Assembly (NCBI GenBank): GCA_039704465.1
Contig: JASFAU010000011.1
Coordinates: 868,001 to 932,000 of the forward strand
DNA length: 64,000 nt
Reading direction: 5' to 3'
Source: Plasmodiophora brassicae
Taxonomy: Eukaryota; Endomyxa; Phytomyxea; Plasmodiophorida; Plasmodiophoridae
Positions 10,511 through 20,995 of the stretch are shown here, piece after piece. Each line of letters begins with the position of its first letter. The stretch's first letter is position 1. Both the position numbers and the translations under genes were made by a program. The notes below the pieces were generated by a model, which did not search any database, was not told the origin of the DNA, and saw only the letters and a list, made by a program, of their open reading frames with translations.

Positions 10511-11906
10511 TTGGCCCCGAGTAGATCTTCGCGGTATCGCCGTCGAACACGATCTTGTGACCTGATCTGGTGAGCTGGCCAACTGATACTAGCGCTTGGC
10601 CAAGTCGGGGAACGTGCAGCGAATCGATACTCGTCGCCTGGACATCCATGCCGAATGACGTCACGCCTCGACCGGAAGTGGTCGTACGCGACAGATCGGC
10701 TAGCTCAACTTCCGGTCCGGTGCCTTGGCGATAGCAGCTGAGATGTCGGCGCAGGGGCGTCATCGTCGTGGAACACGCTGAGTCCAGTAGGCCTACTGAG
10801 TTCGCGTACACGTCGATGGCGTGGCGTGCCGACAAAGCACGCATCGGCTCGGGCGCCGGATCGATCGGATGAGCGCCAGACGTTGGATACTCGTTGGACG
10901 TTGGTGAGGATGTATTGCTTTTCGCGTTGCTGTCGCGGTACCAGATGTGTCGTTGCAGCGTGCATTCGCCGTTAGTGTGCTTGGATCCGGGATGGAAGAC
11001 GCAGGACTCGTTGCGTCGTGGTCCACGGGGACGCGTCGATGTGGCGCAACTGGAGCGGTTGGCCGTTTGGAACGCGTCGTGTCGGTCCCGCACGTCTTGG
11101 ACCCTGATCTCCTCGCTTGTCAACGACCCGACGACCTCGGAGACACTGGGCAGCGTGTCCAGAGCACGATTGTGCAGGCCAGCGACGACGGCGTCGAGAT
11201 CGGATGATGCGTTGGCCAAGATGAGGACGGCGACCAATGCGTCGGTGAGGGACAGCATCTCGGTCGGTACCGTCGACCGGACGCGATGAGCCGCTGCTTG
11301 AACTCGGGCGGCGTACGTGGCGACCGACTCGCCGGGCATGTGCTGGACCGTGACGAGGTCGCGGACGGCGCGCACGACCGATGCCAGCGACGACGGGCTG
11401 TACGCCTGGAACAGCACGCGCCAGCACTTGGCAGCCGAGCCTGCCTGAAACAAAGACAATGCGGACGCGATCTTGTGGTCCAGCATGTGGACGAGTAGAA
11501 TCTCGCGCGCGGCTGCCTCGAGAGCTGGGTCGTGTGCCGTACCGGTTGTCGCAGTCGGCGAGCCATCTTCGTTGATCCCGATGACGTCCGCGTACCCACG
11601 ATTGCGAAACCAGAGTGCAGCTGTCTGAACCCAGGACGTGAACGAGTCGGGAGTACCGTCGAACTTGGGCATGGGCAGTCGGCCTGCGTCGCTTCGGCTG
11701 TGCGCCTCGGCGATGATCGGCATGGCCGGGGTCGATGGACAGCTGGTCGGACGCGCCAGCTGCTGCTGCAGGACACGGAGACGGTCGATCTTCTCCTGCC
11801 TGGCGATCGTTGCCTCCGCTTCGGCAATTCGGGTGTCGATCTCCTCGAGCGACAGATGACGCAGCGGGTCGTCATCCGTGTTAGGCGTCGCCTGGCGCTC
11901 GGCCAT
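10383..11906 (-). CDS. Copia B gag-protease
   Basis: A 507-codon frame starts at ATG 11906 (MAERQATPN). A coiled-coil-like N-terminus is followed by the capsid region (FTSWVQTAALWFRNRG), an unusual zinc knuckle (CVFHPGSKHTNGEC, with histidine replacing the second cysteine), and the copia-type protease (LLDSACSTTM, where DSAC replaces the usual DSG). The frame leaves protease at a run of four G and ends 45 codons later. Copia A has five G at this place and reads on into integrase. Copy C is identical to B here. Confidence 0.9.
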   Translation of the reverse strand: MAERQATPNTDDDPLRHLSLEEIDTRIAEAEATIARQEKIDRLRVLQQQLARPTSCPSTPAMPIIAEAHSRSDAGRLPMPKFDGTPDSFTSWVQTAALWFRNRGYADVIGINEDGSPTATTGTAHDPALEAAAREILLVHMLDHKIASALSLFQAGSAAKCWRVLFQAYSPSSLASVVRAVRDLVTVQHMPGESVATYAARVQAAAHRVRSTVPTEMLSLTDALVAVLILANASSDLDAVVAGLHNRALDTLPSVSEVVGSLTSEEIRVQDVRDRHDAFQTANRSSCATSTRPRGPRRNESCVFHPGSKHTNGECTLQRHIWYRDSNAKSNTSSPTSNEYPTSGAHPIDPAPEPMRALSARHAIDVYANSVGLLDSACSTTMTPLRRHLSCYRQGTGPEVELADLSRTTTSGRGVTSFGMDVQATSIDSLHVPRLGQALVSVGQLTRSGHKIVFDGDTAKIYSGPTGRRPSVSQWPSVNEDTITCTGFHYPLQPPRPAHFTLPESAP

Positions 11907-11949
11907 GGCGAGTAGGGGCTCAGCGCCTGCGCCTATACGACTGTTAATC

Positions 11950-12133
11950 TGAGAAGGACAATAATGAAGTGGATGTATTACGTACGGCGTGTGCGGCGGA
12001 CGTTACAGTGGCGACGTAGTCGCCGACGGTGTAACGGTTGCCAACGCCGGCGGGCACGGAGTCGCGGAGTGCGTGACGGCGTTCACGTGCTGCAGGCATG
12101 TGCTGCTGGTCGTAGTGGATACGTTGTTCGACA
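11950..12133 (-). repeat. 5' LTR of copia B
   Basis: This is the 184-bp partner of 6894-7077. The leader between it and the gag ATG is only about 40 nt and begins GATTAACAG, the presumed primer-binding region. Confidence 0.95.
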
Positions 12134-13446
12134 GAGGCTGCCTGCACTGCAGACCCACGAGAGGTGGTGAGGTGTGTCCCAGGCCATTAGGCCATGCATG
12201 TCATGCAACCAGGCGTGGACAGGTACTCCATATGGATTATCTGTACATGATGCCGTCAAAGGAAGAGGCAGGACATGATTTCAAATGGATTCTCGTACTG
12301 AGAGATGACCTCTCGGGACTTGTACACCTCGTGCCAACTGTTGTGCCAGATAGTCTGACAACAGTACAGGCACTGATGGAATGGAGATCCAAGTCAGGAA
12401 CACCAGAAATCATAGTCTCCGACCAGGCATCGTATTTCATGTCTGAGGTTACTAGGGAGTACAGTAAGCTTTGCAATGTTAAGCAACATTGGACAACCGC
12501 TTACATACACTATCCCAACGGAACGGTTGAAGTAGTCAACAAGCATGTGCTGGCACTATTCCGTGCCATTTGTTCCGACCTCCGATGGCAGAAGGAAGAA
12601 TGGCCATGGCTAATCAAGGTGGTAGAGCATGTGCTCAATCATCGGCCACAGCAAAGACTGGGAGGGCGAGCGCCTGTGCAGGTTCACAGTGGGGTAGAAC
12701 CAGATGACCCATTAGAAGCAGTCTGCATGAATCCCACACGGGAAACACAAGTCAGTGTTGCCCAACTCACGTCTGAGACAATCCAAACTCTCACCGACGA
12801 GCTTACAGCCGGACTGAATGAGATGCACAAAGAAGCAGCAGATCTCAGCGAGCGCCAGAGAGCGCAGCGGCGAGAGAAAGCGTCGGGGAATCGGAAGCCA
12901 CCAAATGTCTATCAAGGGGATTTCGTTCTGCGAGCAGAAACGCTCAGAGCTGGAGAGAAACTATTTCTGAAATGGCGAGGGCCATACCGTGTTACTGAGG
13001 TTCACTCCAACTACATCTTCGAGGTCGAAGATCTAGTGAATGGGGATCATCACATTGTACACGGAAGTAGACTCCAATTCTATTGCGATCAGAAGCTCAA
13101 CGTTACAGAAGAACTCAAAGAACAAATAGCCTATGACAATGCTACATGGGAAATCCAAGAAATAATGGATGCACGTAAGAATCGTGAGCAAACCATGGAA
13201 TTACGCATACGATGGCGGGGCTTCAGCGATGAAGAATCCACATGGGAACCGGCAAGCGTCATCATTGAAGATCAGCCCAAAATGGTGCAAGTTTTCATCA
13301 ATGGACATAGGAGTCATGCATTGGCGGAAGAATTGCAGAAAATGCTGCCGCAATCATTGCAGAAAACCAGGTCCCAGAGGAAACCAGTCAAGCGAAAGAC
13401 GCCAGGTCAGGCAGATGCCTCGACCAAGCGGCGACGTCGCAACTAG
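12134..13446 (+). CDS. Element A pol, second part: integrase core and chromodomain
   Basis: The frame continues directly from the pol part ending at 6893, starting with the cysteine pair of the integrase zinc domain (GCLHC). The DDE residues are visible: D in HMDYLYM, D in IVSDQASYF and E in GTVEVVNKH. A GPY-like segment (KWRGPYRVTEV) follows, then the chromodomain (WEIQEIMDA ... IRWRGFSDEESTWEP). The C-terminus is lysine/arginine rich. Stop TAG at 13444-13446. By family knowledge this catalyses strand transfer, with the chromodomain biasing the target site. Confidence 0.92.
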
Positions 13447-13773
13447 ACATTGCACAGTTATGGTCACTGAACAAGATGGTTTTTAGTGGGTTTAGCGAGT
13501 GAGCCAGAAGGCAAGCCTCGCAGTACCTTGACAAGGGTCATGGTCTCAGGGCCGCTCGACATCACGACGACGTCGAGGTCCGCCGCGCGAAAAAAGAGTG
13601 TGACGGACTGGGGAAAACATAACCTACGGAAGAATGATTCCCACATAATTTTTCTCCAAATGTTCACCTGTAACAGGAATAGTGCAACTCAAGTTTATTC
13701 CGTATGACAAGATGCCATTCATGCCAGCTCCAAGATCACAACACGAAGAGGGACGCTATCTTGAGGAGGGAAG
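13447..13773 (+). other. Element A 3' untranslated region with polypurine tract
   Basis: No gene is seen in these 327 nt. The sequence ends with GAGGAGGGAAG immediately before the 3' LTR, the expected plus-strand primer. A G/A-rich segment with AAAAAAGAG lies near 13590. Confidence 0.6.
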
Positions 13774-14116
13774 TGTATCATACGTACAGCATAGCAGCAC
13801 CTATGATGTTGTTCACGGTCATAACCCCTGTCCCGACACGGCCCGCCAACATTGCCGATCCGTTCCGGACCAGCACAGTCAGCTGTCCCGCCAGACCAGT
13901 CGTGTGTGTCCCAGAATAGACCGCGGACTTCCGGAGACCGTCACGGACTCCGGAGACGCAGTGGAGGGCGTGAGGCCAGACGGCCCGAAATAAACCAGAC
14001 AGACAATAGTCACCAGACAGGCAATCAGCAGTCAGACGACAGGCTGCTTGTCATAGACCGAGGGGCTAGGAGCGAGCTTCTCAACGAGTACGTCTCGAAG
14101 CTTGAAGGACGTCACA
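13774..14116 (+). repeat. 3' LTR of element A
   Basis: This is the 343-bp partner of 2402-2744, visibly identical to it, followed by the target duplication CTACT. Confidence 0.93.
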
Positions 14117-14209
14117 CTACTGGACTGCCCAGACAGGGTACATCGTTCTGTATCGTCAATGTATAATATCTGGGCACAGCGGCAATAGGCGGAGTTTTGT
14201 ATTGCGAAT

Positions 14210-14615
14210 AAACCTCAACCGCCCCAGCGCGAGAGGATCGCGAACGCAAGCCTCTCTATTTATCAACCGCCGCAGTTTTTGCTCAACCGCCCCAGGTTTT
14301 GCTCAACCGCCCCGAGAGCCTCGTGAATGCAATCCCCTCTATTTAAATAGAGAGCATCGTGATTGCAAGCCTCCCTATTTATATAGACAGAGAGGATCGT
14401 GATTCCAAGCCTCTCTCTTTATATAAGGGAGTGAGTATATAGATAGAGAGCATTGGAATCACGATGCTCTCTATTTAACAAGGGAGGCTCGTAATTCCAA
14501 GCCTCTATATTAAGAGAAAGACGAGAGTGTCGTAAATCCAAGCATCTATTAAAAAAACGGCAACGCTCACAAGGTCTCCCACTAAAATAGAGAGAATCGT
14601 GAACCCAATCCGCTA
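14210..14615. repeat. Array of short hairpin repeats
   Basis: About eight degenerate units of 34-60 nt share the core AGAGAGG - ATCGTGATTCCAAG - CCTCTCT followed by ATTTATA. Each unit can fold as a 6-8 bp stem with a roughly 14-nt conserved loop. Unit starts are near 14230, 14313, 14348, 14387, 14440 (inverted), 14479, 14517 and 14585. Between the first units lies a separate 20-bp repeat, (T/G)CTCAACCGCCCCAGGTTT, about three copies at 14260-14313. A 14-nt G run follows at 14700-14713. There is no coding frame. Confidence 0.6.
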
Positions 14616-14877
14616 CTTTCCATCAGGTGCCCGATGAGGCGCTCTATTACCCCATTTGTTTGCCGAAATACGTCCCCACATGCGAGTCGGTGCGGGGGAG
14701 GGGGGGGGGGGGGTTGACGACCGGAGCTTCGCCTTCCTAGCTGAACGTCCGAGCAGATAACATCGAAGGGGTCCCATTACCACGTTTCCCGAACCGCCAT
14801 TGGACTACAACAGCCAGCCAGAAACGCACTTTGTTGTCACTTTGAAAGTCACACCTCCTAGACCGTCCAGGTTCACG

Positions 14878-15514
14878 ATGAGTGCTGACAACGCTGCCAC
14901 CAAAGAACCTGAAGACATCAACGAACTCCACTCGGTGATACTGGCACAAGGCGGTCAAAAGATTGGAAAGGCTATGGGAAAGTCAACCAGCGCCATCAAG
15001 CAACTCCGGCAGCGTGCAGTGTTAGACACAACACGATGTTGAGGCTAACAGGACATTAGCCGACTGACGTCGACCACCGTCACGGACATTTATTCGGTCT
15101 GGCAGCGGCGCCCAATTAGGACGCCGCTTGCCAACAGCTATAAACGGATGCCAGTCGTGACATGCAGAGCGAGCACTTCGTGCTGCTTTCGAGCAGTACA
15201 AACAGGTCTGTGGCGTTAACGAAGCCGTCTTGATACTAAACACCTGGAAGCACACGCACCGCCTGCAGGCCGAAATTCTGCAGACGCATTCAGATGCCAC
15301 GACCACATTCCTCCAAGGGCGCCACTTCCATCCCAACGAATCGCTTCATGCGAACTTGCACCGTTTCAACTGCTTCCGCACGTCCGAATGGTACTCATAT
15401 GCCAGACGTAACAAAGACCGGCATGATGAAGCGCGCGACTTCAACCCGCCAAACACGAACCCGTTTGACGACATACGCCGGAACCAGCGCGGCGCATCCA
15501 CACATCCAACGTGA
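14878..15514 (+). pseudogene. Unidentified protein, broken or multi-exon
   Basis: From ATG 14878 a 54-residue frame begins MSADNAATKEPEDINELHSV and contains a helix-turn-helix-like KIGKAMGKSTSAIKQLRQR. It ends at 15042. A frame at about 15070-15170 contains TDIYSVWQRRP. A third frame (to 15514) includes EQYKQVCGVNEAVLILNTWK and ends RNQRGASTHPT. All three lie on the same strand with ordinary composition, so they may be exons or pieces of one frameshifted gene. I do not recognise the family; a DNA-binding role for the first part is only a guess. Confidence 0.3.
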
Positions 15515-15771
15515 CTGTAGGCTCGCTTCATTCAGTCCCACGTCCGATACAATCGTCCCTTAGTAAACACCTGTTTTCGCAAACAATATTATCACAAACG
15601 CCCATCGTACCCCCTTGCCTCAGCTACGTCATCGAGATCATCTCTCGTCCGTTTTTGCCCACCGCCCATACCCCAAGCGTCCACCGTCAGTCCGTCACCG
15701 TCCACACGCCCTATCGCGTTTCGAATCGGCCGCCCCGCATTTTGCGGCGGTTGAGTCCTCGCCTGGGGCGC
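15515..15771. other. Intergenic, no gene seen
   Basis: The stretch is C-rich sequence with many CCGTCC/CCACCG steps and no supportable reading frame. Its last five bases, GGCGC, flank copia A on the left and are not repeated on the right. Confidence 0.5.
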
Positions 15772-15955
15772 TGTCGAACAACGTATCCACTACGACCAGC
15801 AGCACATGCCTGCAGCACGTGAACGCCGTCACGCACTCCGCGACTCCGTGCCCGCCGGCGTTGGCAACCGTTACACCGTCGGCGACTACGTCGCCACTGT
15901 AACGTCCGCCGCACACGCCGTACGTAATACATCCACTCCATTATTGTCTTTCTCA
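15772..15955 (+). repeat. Left LTR of copia A
   Basis: 184 bp, TGTCGAAC...TTTCTCA. It differs from copy C at a few positions near the 3' end. Confidence 0.93.
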
Positions 15956-15998
15956 GATTAACAGTCGTATAGGCGCAGGCGCTGAGCCTCTACTCGCC

Positions 15999-17694
15999 AT
16001 GGCCGAGCGCCAGGCGACGCCTAACACGGATGACGACCCGCTGCGTCATCTGTCGCTCGAGGAGATCGACACCCGAATTGCCGAAGCGGAGGCAACGATC
16101 GCCAGGCAGGAAAAGATCGACCGTCTCCGTGTCCTGCAGCAGCAGCTGGCGCGTCCGACCAGCTGTCCATCGACCCCGGCCATGCCGATCATCGCCGAGG
16201 CGCACAGCCGAAGCGACGCAGGGCGACTGCCCATGCCCAAGTTCGACGGTACTCCCGACTCGTTCACGTCCTGGGTTCAGACAGCTGCACTCTGGTTTCG
16301 CAATCGTGGGTACGCGGACGTCATCGGGATCAACGAAGATGGCTCGCCGACTGCGACAACCGGTACGGCACACGACCCAGCTCTCGAGGCAGCCGCGCGC
16401 GAGATTCTACTCGTCCACATGCTGGACCACAAGATCGCGTCCGCGTTGTCTTTGTTTCAGGCAGGCTTGGCTGCCAAGTGCTGGGGCGTGCTGTTCCAGG
16501 CGTACAGCCCGTCGTCGCTGGCATCGGTCGTGCGCGCCGTCCGCGACCTCGTCACGGTCCAGCACATGCCCGGCGAGTCGGTCGCCACGTACGCCGCCCG
16601 AGTTCAAGCAGCGGCTCATCGCGTCCGGTCGACGGTACCGACCGAGATGCTGTCCCTCACCGACGCATTGGTCGCCGTCCTCATCTTGGCCAACGCATCA
16701 TCCGATCTCGACGCCGTCGTCGCTGGCCTGCACAATCGTGCTCTGGACACGCTGCCCAGTGTCTCCGAGGTCGTCGGGTCGTTGACAAGCGAGGAGATCA
16801 GGGTCCAAGACGTGCGGGACCGACACGACGCGTTCCAAACGGCCAACCGCTCCAGTTGCGCCACATCGACGCGTCCCCGTGGACCACGACGCAACGAGTC
16901 CTGCGTCTTCCATCCCGGATCCAAGCACACTAACGGCGAATGCACGCTGCAACGACACATCTGGTACCGCGACAGCAACGCGAAAAGCAATACATCCTCA
17001 CCAACGTCCAACGAGTATCCAACGTCTGGCGCTCATCCGATCGATCCGGCGCCCGAGCCGATGCGTGCTTTGTCGGCACGCCACGCCATCGACGTGTACG
17101 CGAACTCAGTAGGCCTACTGGACTCAGCGTGTTCCACGACGATGACGCCCCTGCGCCGACATCTCAGCTGCTATCGCCAAGGCACCGGACCGGAAGTTGA
17201 GCTAGCCGATCTGTCGCGTACGACCAGTCGAGGCGTGACGTCATTCGGCATGGATGTCCAGGCGACGAGTATCGATTCGCTGCACGTTCCCCGACTTGGC
17301 CAAGCGCTAGTATCAGTTGGCCAGCTCACCAGATCAGGTCACAAGATCGTGTTCGACGGCGATACCGCGAAGATCTACTCGGGGGCCAACTGGACGGCGC
17401 CCGTCGGTCAGCCAGTGGCCGTCAGTCAACGAGGACACGATAACCTGTACCGGATTCCATTATCCGCTCCAACCTCCGCGCCCGGCACACTTCACTCTGC
17501 CCGAGTCTGCTCCTTGATCGCATCCAGCGTCTCATGCCGCGTCGCTAAGGTCACCGCCGCAGCTCCAGCTGTCTGGCACGCTCGAACCGGCCACCTGGGT
17601 TACGGCAACCTGCGCATCCTGCACAAACGTTGTCGTGGCATGAAGTTCGACGGGCCAATCCCGAGGCCGCAAGATCGATGTCATGCGCTGCATG
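15999..17694 (+). CDS. Copia A gag-protease-integrase N-terminus
   Basis: The ATG at 15999 starts the same gag-protease as copies B and C (MAERQATPN, CVFHPGSKHTNGEC, LLDSACSTTM). A run of five G (17381-17385) keeps protease in frame with integrase (NWTAPVGQPVAVSQRG, then WHARTGHLGYGNLR). An in-frame loss of 6 nt relative to C lies near 17225. A missing C near 17683 then shifts the frame, so the native sequence ends at about 17694, although the shifted frame stays open to 17771. Confidence 0.8.
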
Positions 17695-20600
17695 TTTACT
17701 CGCCAAGGGCAAACGGTCATCATTCCTCCCAGTACGTCGCGCGCGCGTCGTGTTGGCGATCTCGTCCATAGCGATCTGTCCGGACGGTGGCCTGTCGTCG
17801 GTGTCGGCGGCTTTGAGTACTACCAGACCATGCTGGACGATTCCTCTCGGTACCTGTCCGTCTATCTGCTACGTCGCAAATCGGAGGCGCTCGACGTCAT
17901 CAAGCACTATGACGCGCGTCTTCGCAACCAGGAAGGACGTGGTATCCGGACGTTCCAGACTGACGGTGGCGGCGAGTACAACTCCAAGGCGTGCGTCCTG
18001 TTCTACAACGAGTCCGGCATCCTGCACCGCAAATCTGTCCCGTACACGCCCGAGCAGAACGGCCGCGCTGAAAGCGTCAACCACACGCTCTGCGGTATCG
18101 AAAGCTCAATCCGGTGCCACTCTCGCATGCCTGACTCCACGTGGCCCTGGTCGCTGTCCTACTCTGCGATACTGTACAACATCCACCGAGATCAGTCCTT
18201 CCCGGGCGTCGCACATCGTTCGAGGCTGCTCGTCGCGCCCTACCTAACATCTCGGCCCTTCGTGTCTACGGTTGCGATGCCTATGCCATGCGACCGCATC
18301 CAGCCACGAAGAAGCCGAGCAAGTTGGAGCCTCGTCGTGTTCGCGCTGTGTTTATCGGTTTCACGCCCGGCATGAAGGCTTGGCGGTTCTACGACGTGGA
18401 CCGGGAAGACACGTTCGAGAGCACGACTGCCGAGTTCCTGGAGACCTCGTTCACATTCGGCTTTGGAAGATCCAGCCCTGCTAGTTCATCATCAGCGCCA
18501 CCGTCCAGTCCCGAGTCGAGCTCTGCGCCGAACGTTGACACGATCGTCCCGACGCCCGTCTCTTCCGACGCCGTCATGGCACCTCTACCATCGACGTCAG
18601 CATCCTCTCTCGCAGCATCCCCTCCCGAGCCTCCGTCACCTGCCGCTGCGTCATCGCCTTCCGAGATCGTCCGACCGTCGCGCTCACCGTCTCCTGATGA
18701 CGTATCCACCGACGAAGATGATGATGACGCTGAAGATGATCCCGACTACGAAGGTTCGGCGTCCAGCAACGACTCTCCCAACGAAGCTGCCGACCCCGAC
18801 GTCCACGACAATTCCGATGCTGCTGATATCGTTGACCACAATGTCATCGACGTGCCACGCCCTCGCCGATCGAATCGTCGTCGTCAACCGCCTGGTGAAT
18901 GGTGGAAGGCGCCGGAGGCGGCCAATCGTTCGTCGACACGGTGGTCCTCGACTGTCGACGCCTGGTTCCAGAATCCGACCCTAACGTTCCCGACACAGCG
19001 CCCTCCTCGTCGCTCCCGCCGACTGATCCGGCATTGGCAGCAGGTTGAGGAGCGCCGTCTGATCGATCAGGCCATCAGGTCCAACCGTCCGACATGTCGC
19101 GGCGCCGCTGCCAAGGCATGTCGAGCCAAGGTATCCGCCCCGATCGACCCAGCCCGTCTACCACGACCCGACCTGTCGAAGCTGAAAGCGACCGACATTC
19201 CCGTACCCAACTCAATGGCCGATGCCCTCTCATCACCTTTCGCTGGCCACTGGTGGGACGCCGCCGTCACCCAGATGGCAACACTGGACGCCAAGGACAC
19301 GTTCGGCCCGCTAATCGACCTGCCGAAAAGTAAGATCGCTGTTGGCGCCAAGTGGGTGTTCCGAGTGAAGTCCTCGCTCAGTGGCAACGGTGGCATCCGC
19401 AAGTTCACCGCCCGACTCTGTGCTCAGGGCTTCCGACAACGCCCCGGCATCGACTTCGACGATACGTTCGCGCCGACCGCCCGTGCCACTGCGTTCCTCG
19501 TTATCCTAGCGCTCGCGGCGCAGCACGGCCTGCATCTTCGCCAGGTCGACTGGGTGGCCGCATACCTGAACGCCGACATGCTCCATGATGTTTACATTCG
19601 TCAGCCGGATGGCTTCACCGATCATCACGTCCCGTACCGAGTTCGTCAACTGCAAAAGGCCCTTTATGGAACGAAACAAGGCGCCGAACGTTGGTACAAG
19701 ACGCTTCGGGAGATGCTGTTATCACTCGGATTCGAATCGATCATCGCGGACCCCTGCGTCTTCCGGTACGATCGCGATGGAAAGTTCATGATCATGTCGG
19801 TGCACACCGACGACGGTCTGCTGGCGTACAATGACGTCCCGTTCGCGGAATCCGTTCTCGAGAAGATCTCCACGATGGCCGAGATCACGGATCAAGGTGA
19901 ACCGTCGACCCTGCTTGGCATGCGCATCCGACGCGAACCTGGCACCGGCGCCATCACCCTTGACCAAGCCGAGTACATCGAGAAGGTGTTGAGCGACTTC
20001 AACATGTCGCATTGTCATCCGGTCGACACGCCGCATCAGCCTGGCGTTCACCTATCAACGGCAATGAGTCCACAAAGCGACCTCGACCGCGACGAAATGG
20101 CGACCAAGCCGTACCTCAAACTTATTGGCTGCCTGACATGGCTCGCCCATCGATGCCGTCCCGACATCGCGTACATAACGAATGTACTGGCCCAATTCTC
20201 CTCGAATCCCGGCATCCAGCATTGGCGTGCGGGGCAACGCGTTCTTAAGTACATCGCCGGCACCATGACGCACGGCATCCGATACGAACCCCAGCCCGAA
20301 GATCGTCTGATCGCATACGCCGACGCTGATTGGGCATCCGACCCTGACACGCGACGGTCGCGCTCCGGCCACATCATCCTGCTGGCTGGCGGCCCCGTGC
20401 ACTGGCAGTCACGTCGCCAAGACCTGGGCGCAGTCAAAGTTAGCTTATCGTCCACACATGCAGAGATCAAGTCGCTGTGTGCTGTTACCCGCCAGCTGGC
20501 CTGGATCCGGACATTCCTGACCGAAATCGGCTTCGCACGCTCCAGTCCGACGATCGTATACGAGGACAATCAAGGCGCGAAGGCCTGGTCTGGCTATCGT

Positions 20601-20730
20601 CGGATGGATGATCGCACGAAGGACATCGAGGTGTAGTTTCACTACACCCGGGAGGCCGTCGAGGCCAGTTTGATCGTGGTCCACAAGTGCCCGTCCGCCG
20701 AGATGGCTGCAGACTACCTCACGAAGCCCG
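17683..20730 (+). pseudogene. Copia A integrase core, RT, RNase H (broken)
   Basis: Integrase core motifs (HSDLSGRWPV, TDGGGEYNSK, PEQNGRAESVN) lie in a frame from 17683. A small deletion near 18187 (CACCGAGATC versus CACCCCAGATC in copy C) shifts it. RT and RNase H then read uninterrupted to TAG at 20634-20636, where copies B and C have CAG. The RT carries SVHTDDGLLAY. Two separate lesions make this copy non-autonomous. Confidence 0.82.
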
Positions 20731-20814
20731 CTCTCAGCACCTCGTATCATGCGAACCTGCTCCTGGCCGGCATCATCGACACAAGTCCCAGGCCGTGTGC
20801 TGCTGGAGGGGGCG

Positions 20815-20995
20815 TGTCGAACAACGTATCCACTACGACCAGCAGCACATGCCTGCAGCACGTGAACGCCGTCACGCACTCCGCGGCTCCGTGCCCGCCG
20901 GCGTTGGCAACCGTTACACCGTCGGCGACTACGTCGCCACTGTAACGTCCGCCGCACACGCCGTACGTAATACATCCACTTCGTTATCGTCTTCA
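20815..20995 (+). repeat. Right LTR of copia A
   Basis: 181 bp, preceded by the GGAGGGGGCG purine tract. It lacks 3 bp near its 3' end compared with all the other copia LTRs in the window. Confidence 0.9.

Larger units (their letters stand above)
6894..12133 (-). mobile_element. Ty1/copia element B, nested in element A
   Basis: The copy is 5,240 bp with 184-bp LTRs (6894-7077, 11950-12133), TG...CA ends and a perfect target duplication GAGGC (6889-6893, 12134-12138). On the minus strand the order is gag, protease, integrase, RT, RNase H, which defines Ty1/copia. It is more than 95% like copies A and C by eye. It carries several small indels relative to them, so pol is broken: a missing C near 9.91 kb, a TATA insertion near 9.61 kb, a GCGC insertion near 8.49 kb and a 2-bp loss near 7.68 kb. 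Confidence 0.95.
2402..14116 (+). mobile_element. Ty3/gypsy chromovirus, element A (carries nested copia B)
   Basis: The element has two 343-bp LTRs (2402-2744, 13774-14116) starting TGTATC and ending GTCACA, and a perfect 5-bp target duplication CTACT (2397-2401 and 14117-14121). The internal order is gag, protease, RT, RNase H, integrase, chromodomain. The LTRs look identical by eye, so the insertion is recent. A 5.24-kb copia sits inside the integrase gene and a 56-bp hairpin inside the protease region, so this copy is inactivated. Without them the element is about 6.4 kb with one gag-pol frame. A purine tract GAGGAGGGAAG ends just before the 3' LTR. Confidence 0.95.
15772..20995 (+). mobile_element. 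Ty1/copia element A (probably a recombinant)
   Basis: The copy has a 184-bp left LTR (15772-15955) and a 181-bp right LTR (20815-20995). The right LTR differs near its end (TTATCGTCTTCA instead of TTATTGTCTTTCTCA). The flanks GGCGC and TTATG do not match, unlike copies B and C, which have perfect 5-bp duplications. The left flank is unrelated sequence; the right flank is the interior of gypsy E1. This is what ectopic recombination between two copia copies would leave. Coding content is as in copies B and C, with its own lesions. Confidence 0.9.

Noticed and set aside
14210..14615. Could the repeat array be a CRISPR array?
   Set aside because: Units are irregular in length and orientation, with no unique spacers of constant size, no cas genes and a clearly eukaryotic context.
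16030..16785. Long arginine-rich frame (251 codons) overlapping copia gag, also at 11120-11875 and 38662-39417
   Set aside because: It is the +1 shadow of the copia gag in all three copies; GC-rich codon use keeps alternative frames open. Its composition (R, S, P) is not protein-like.
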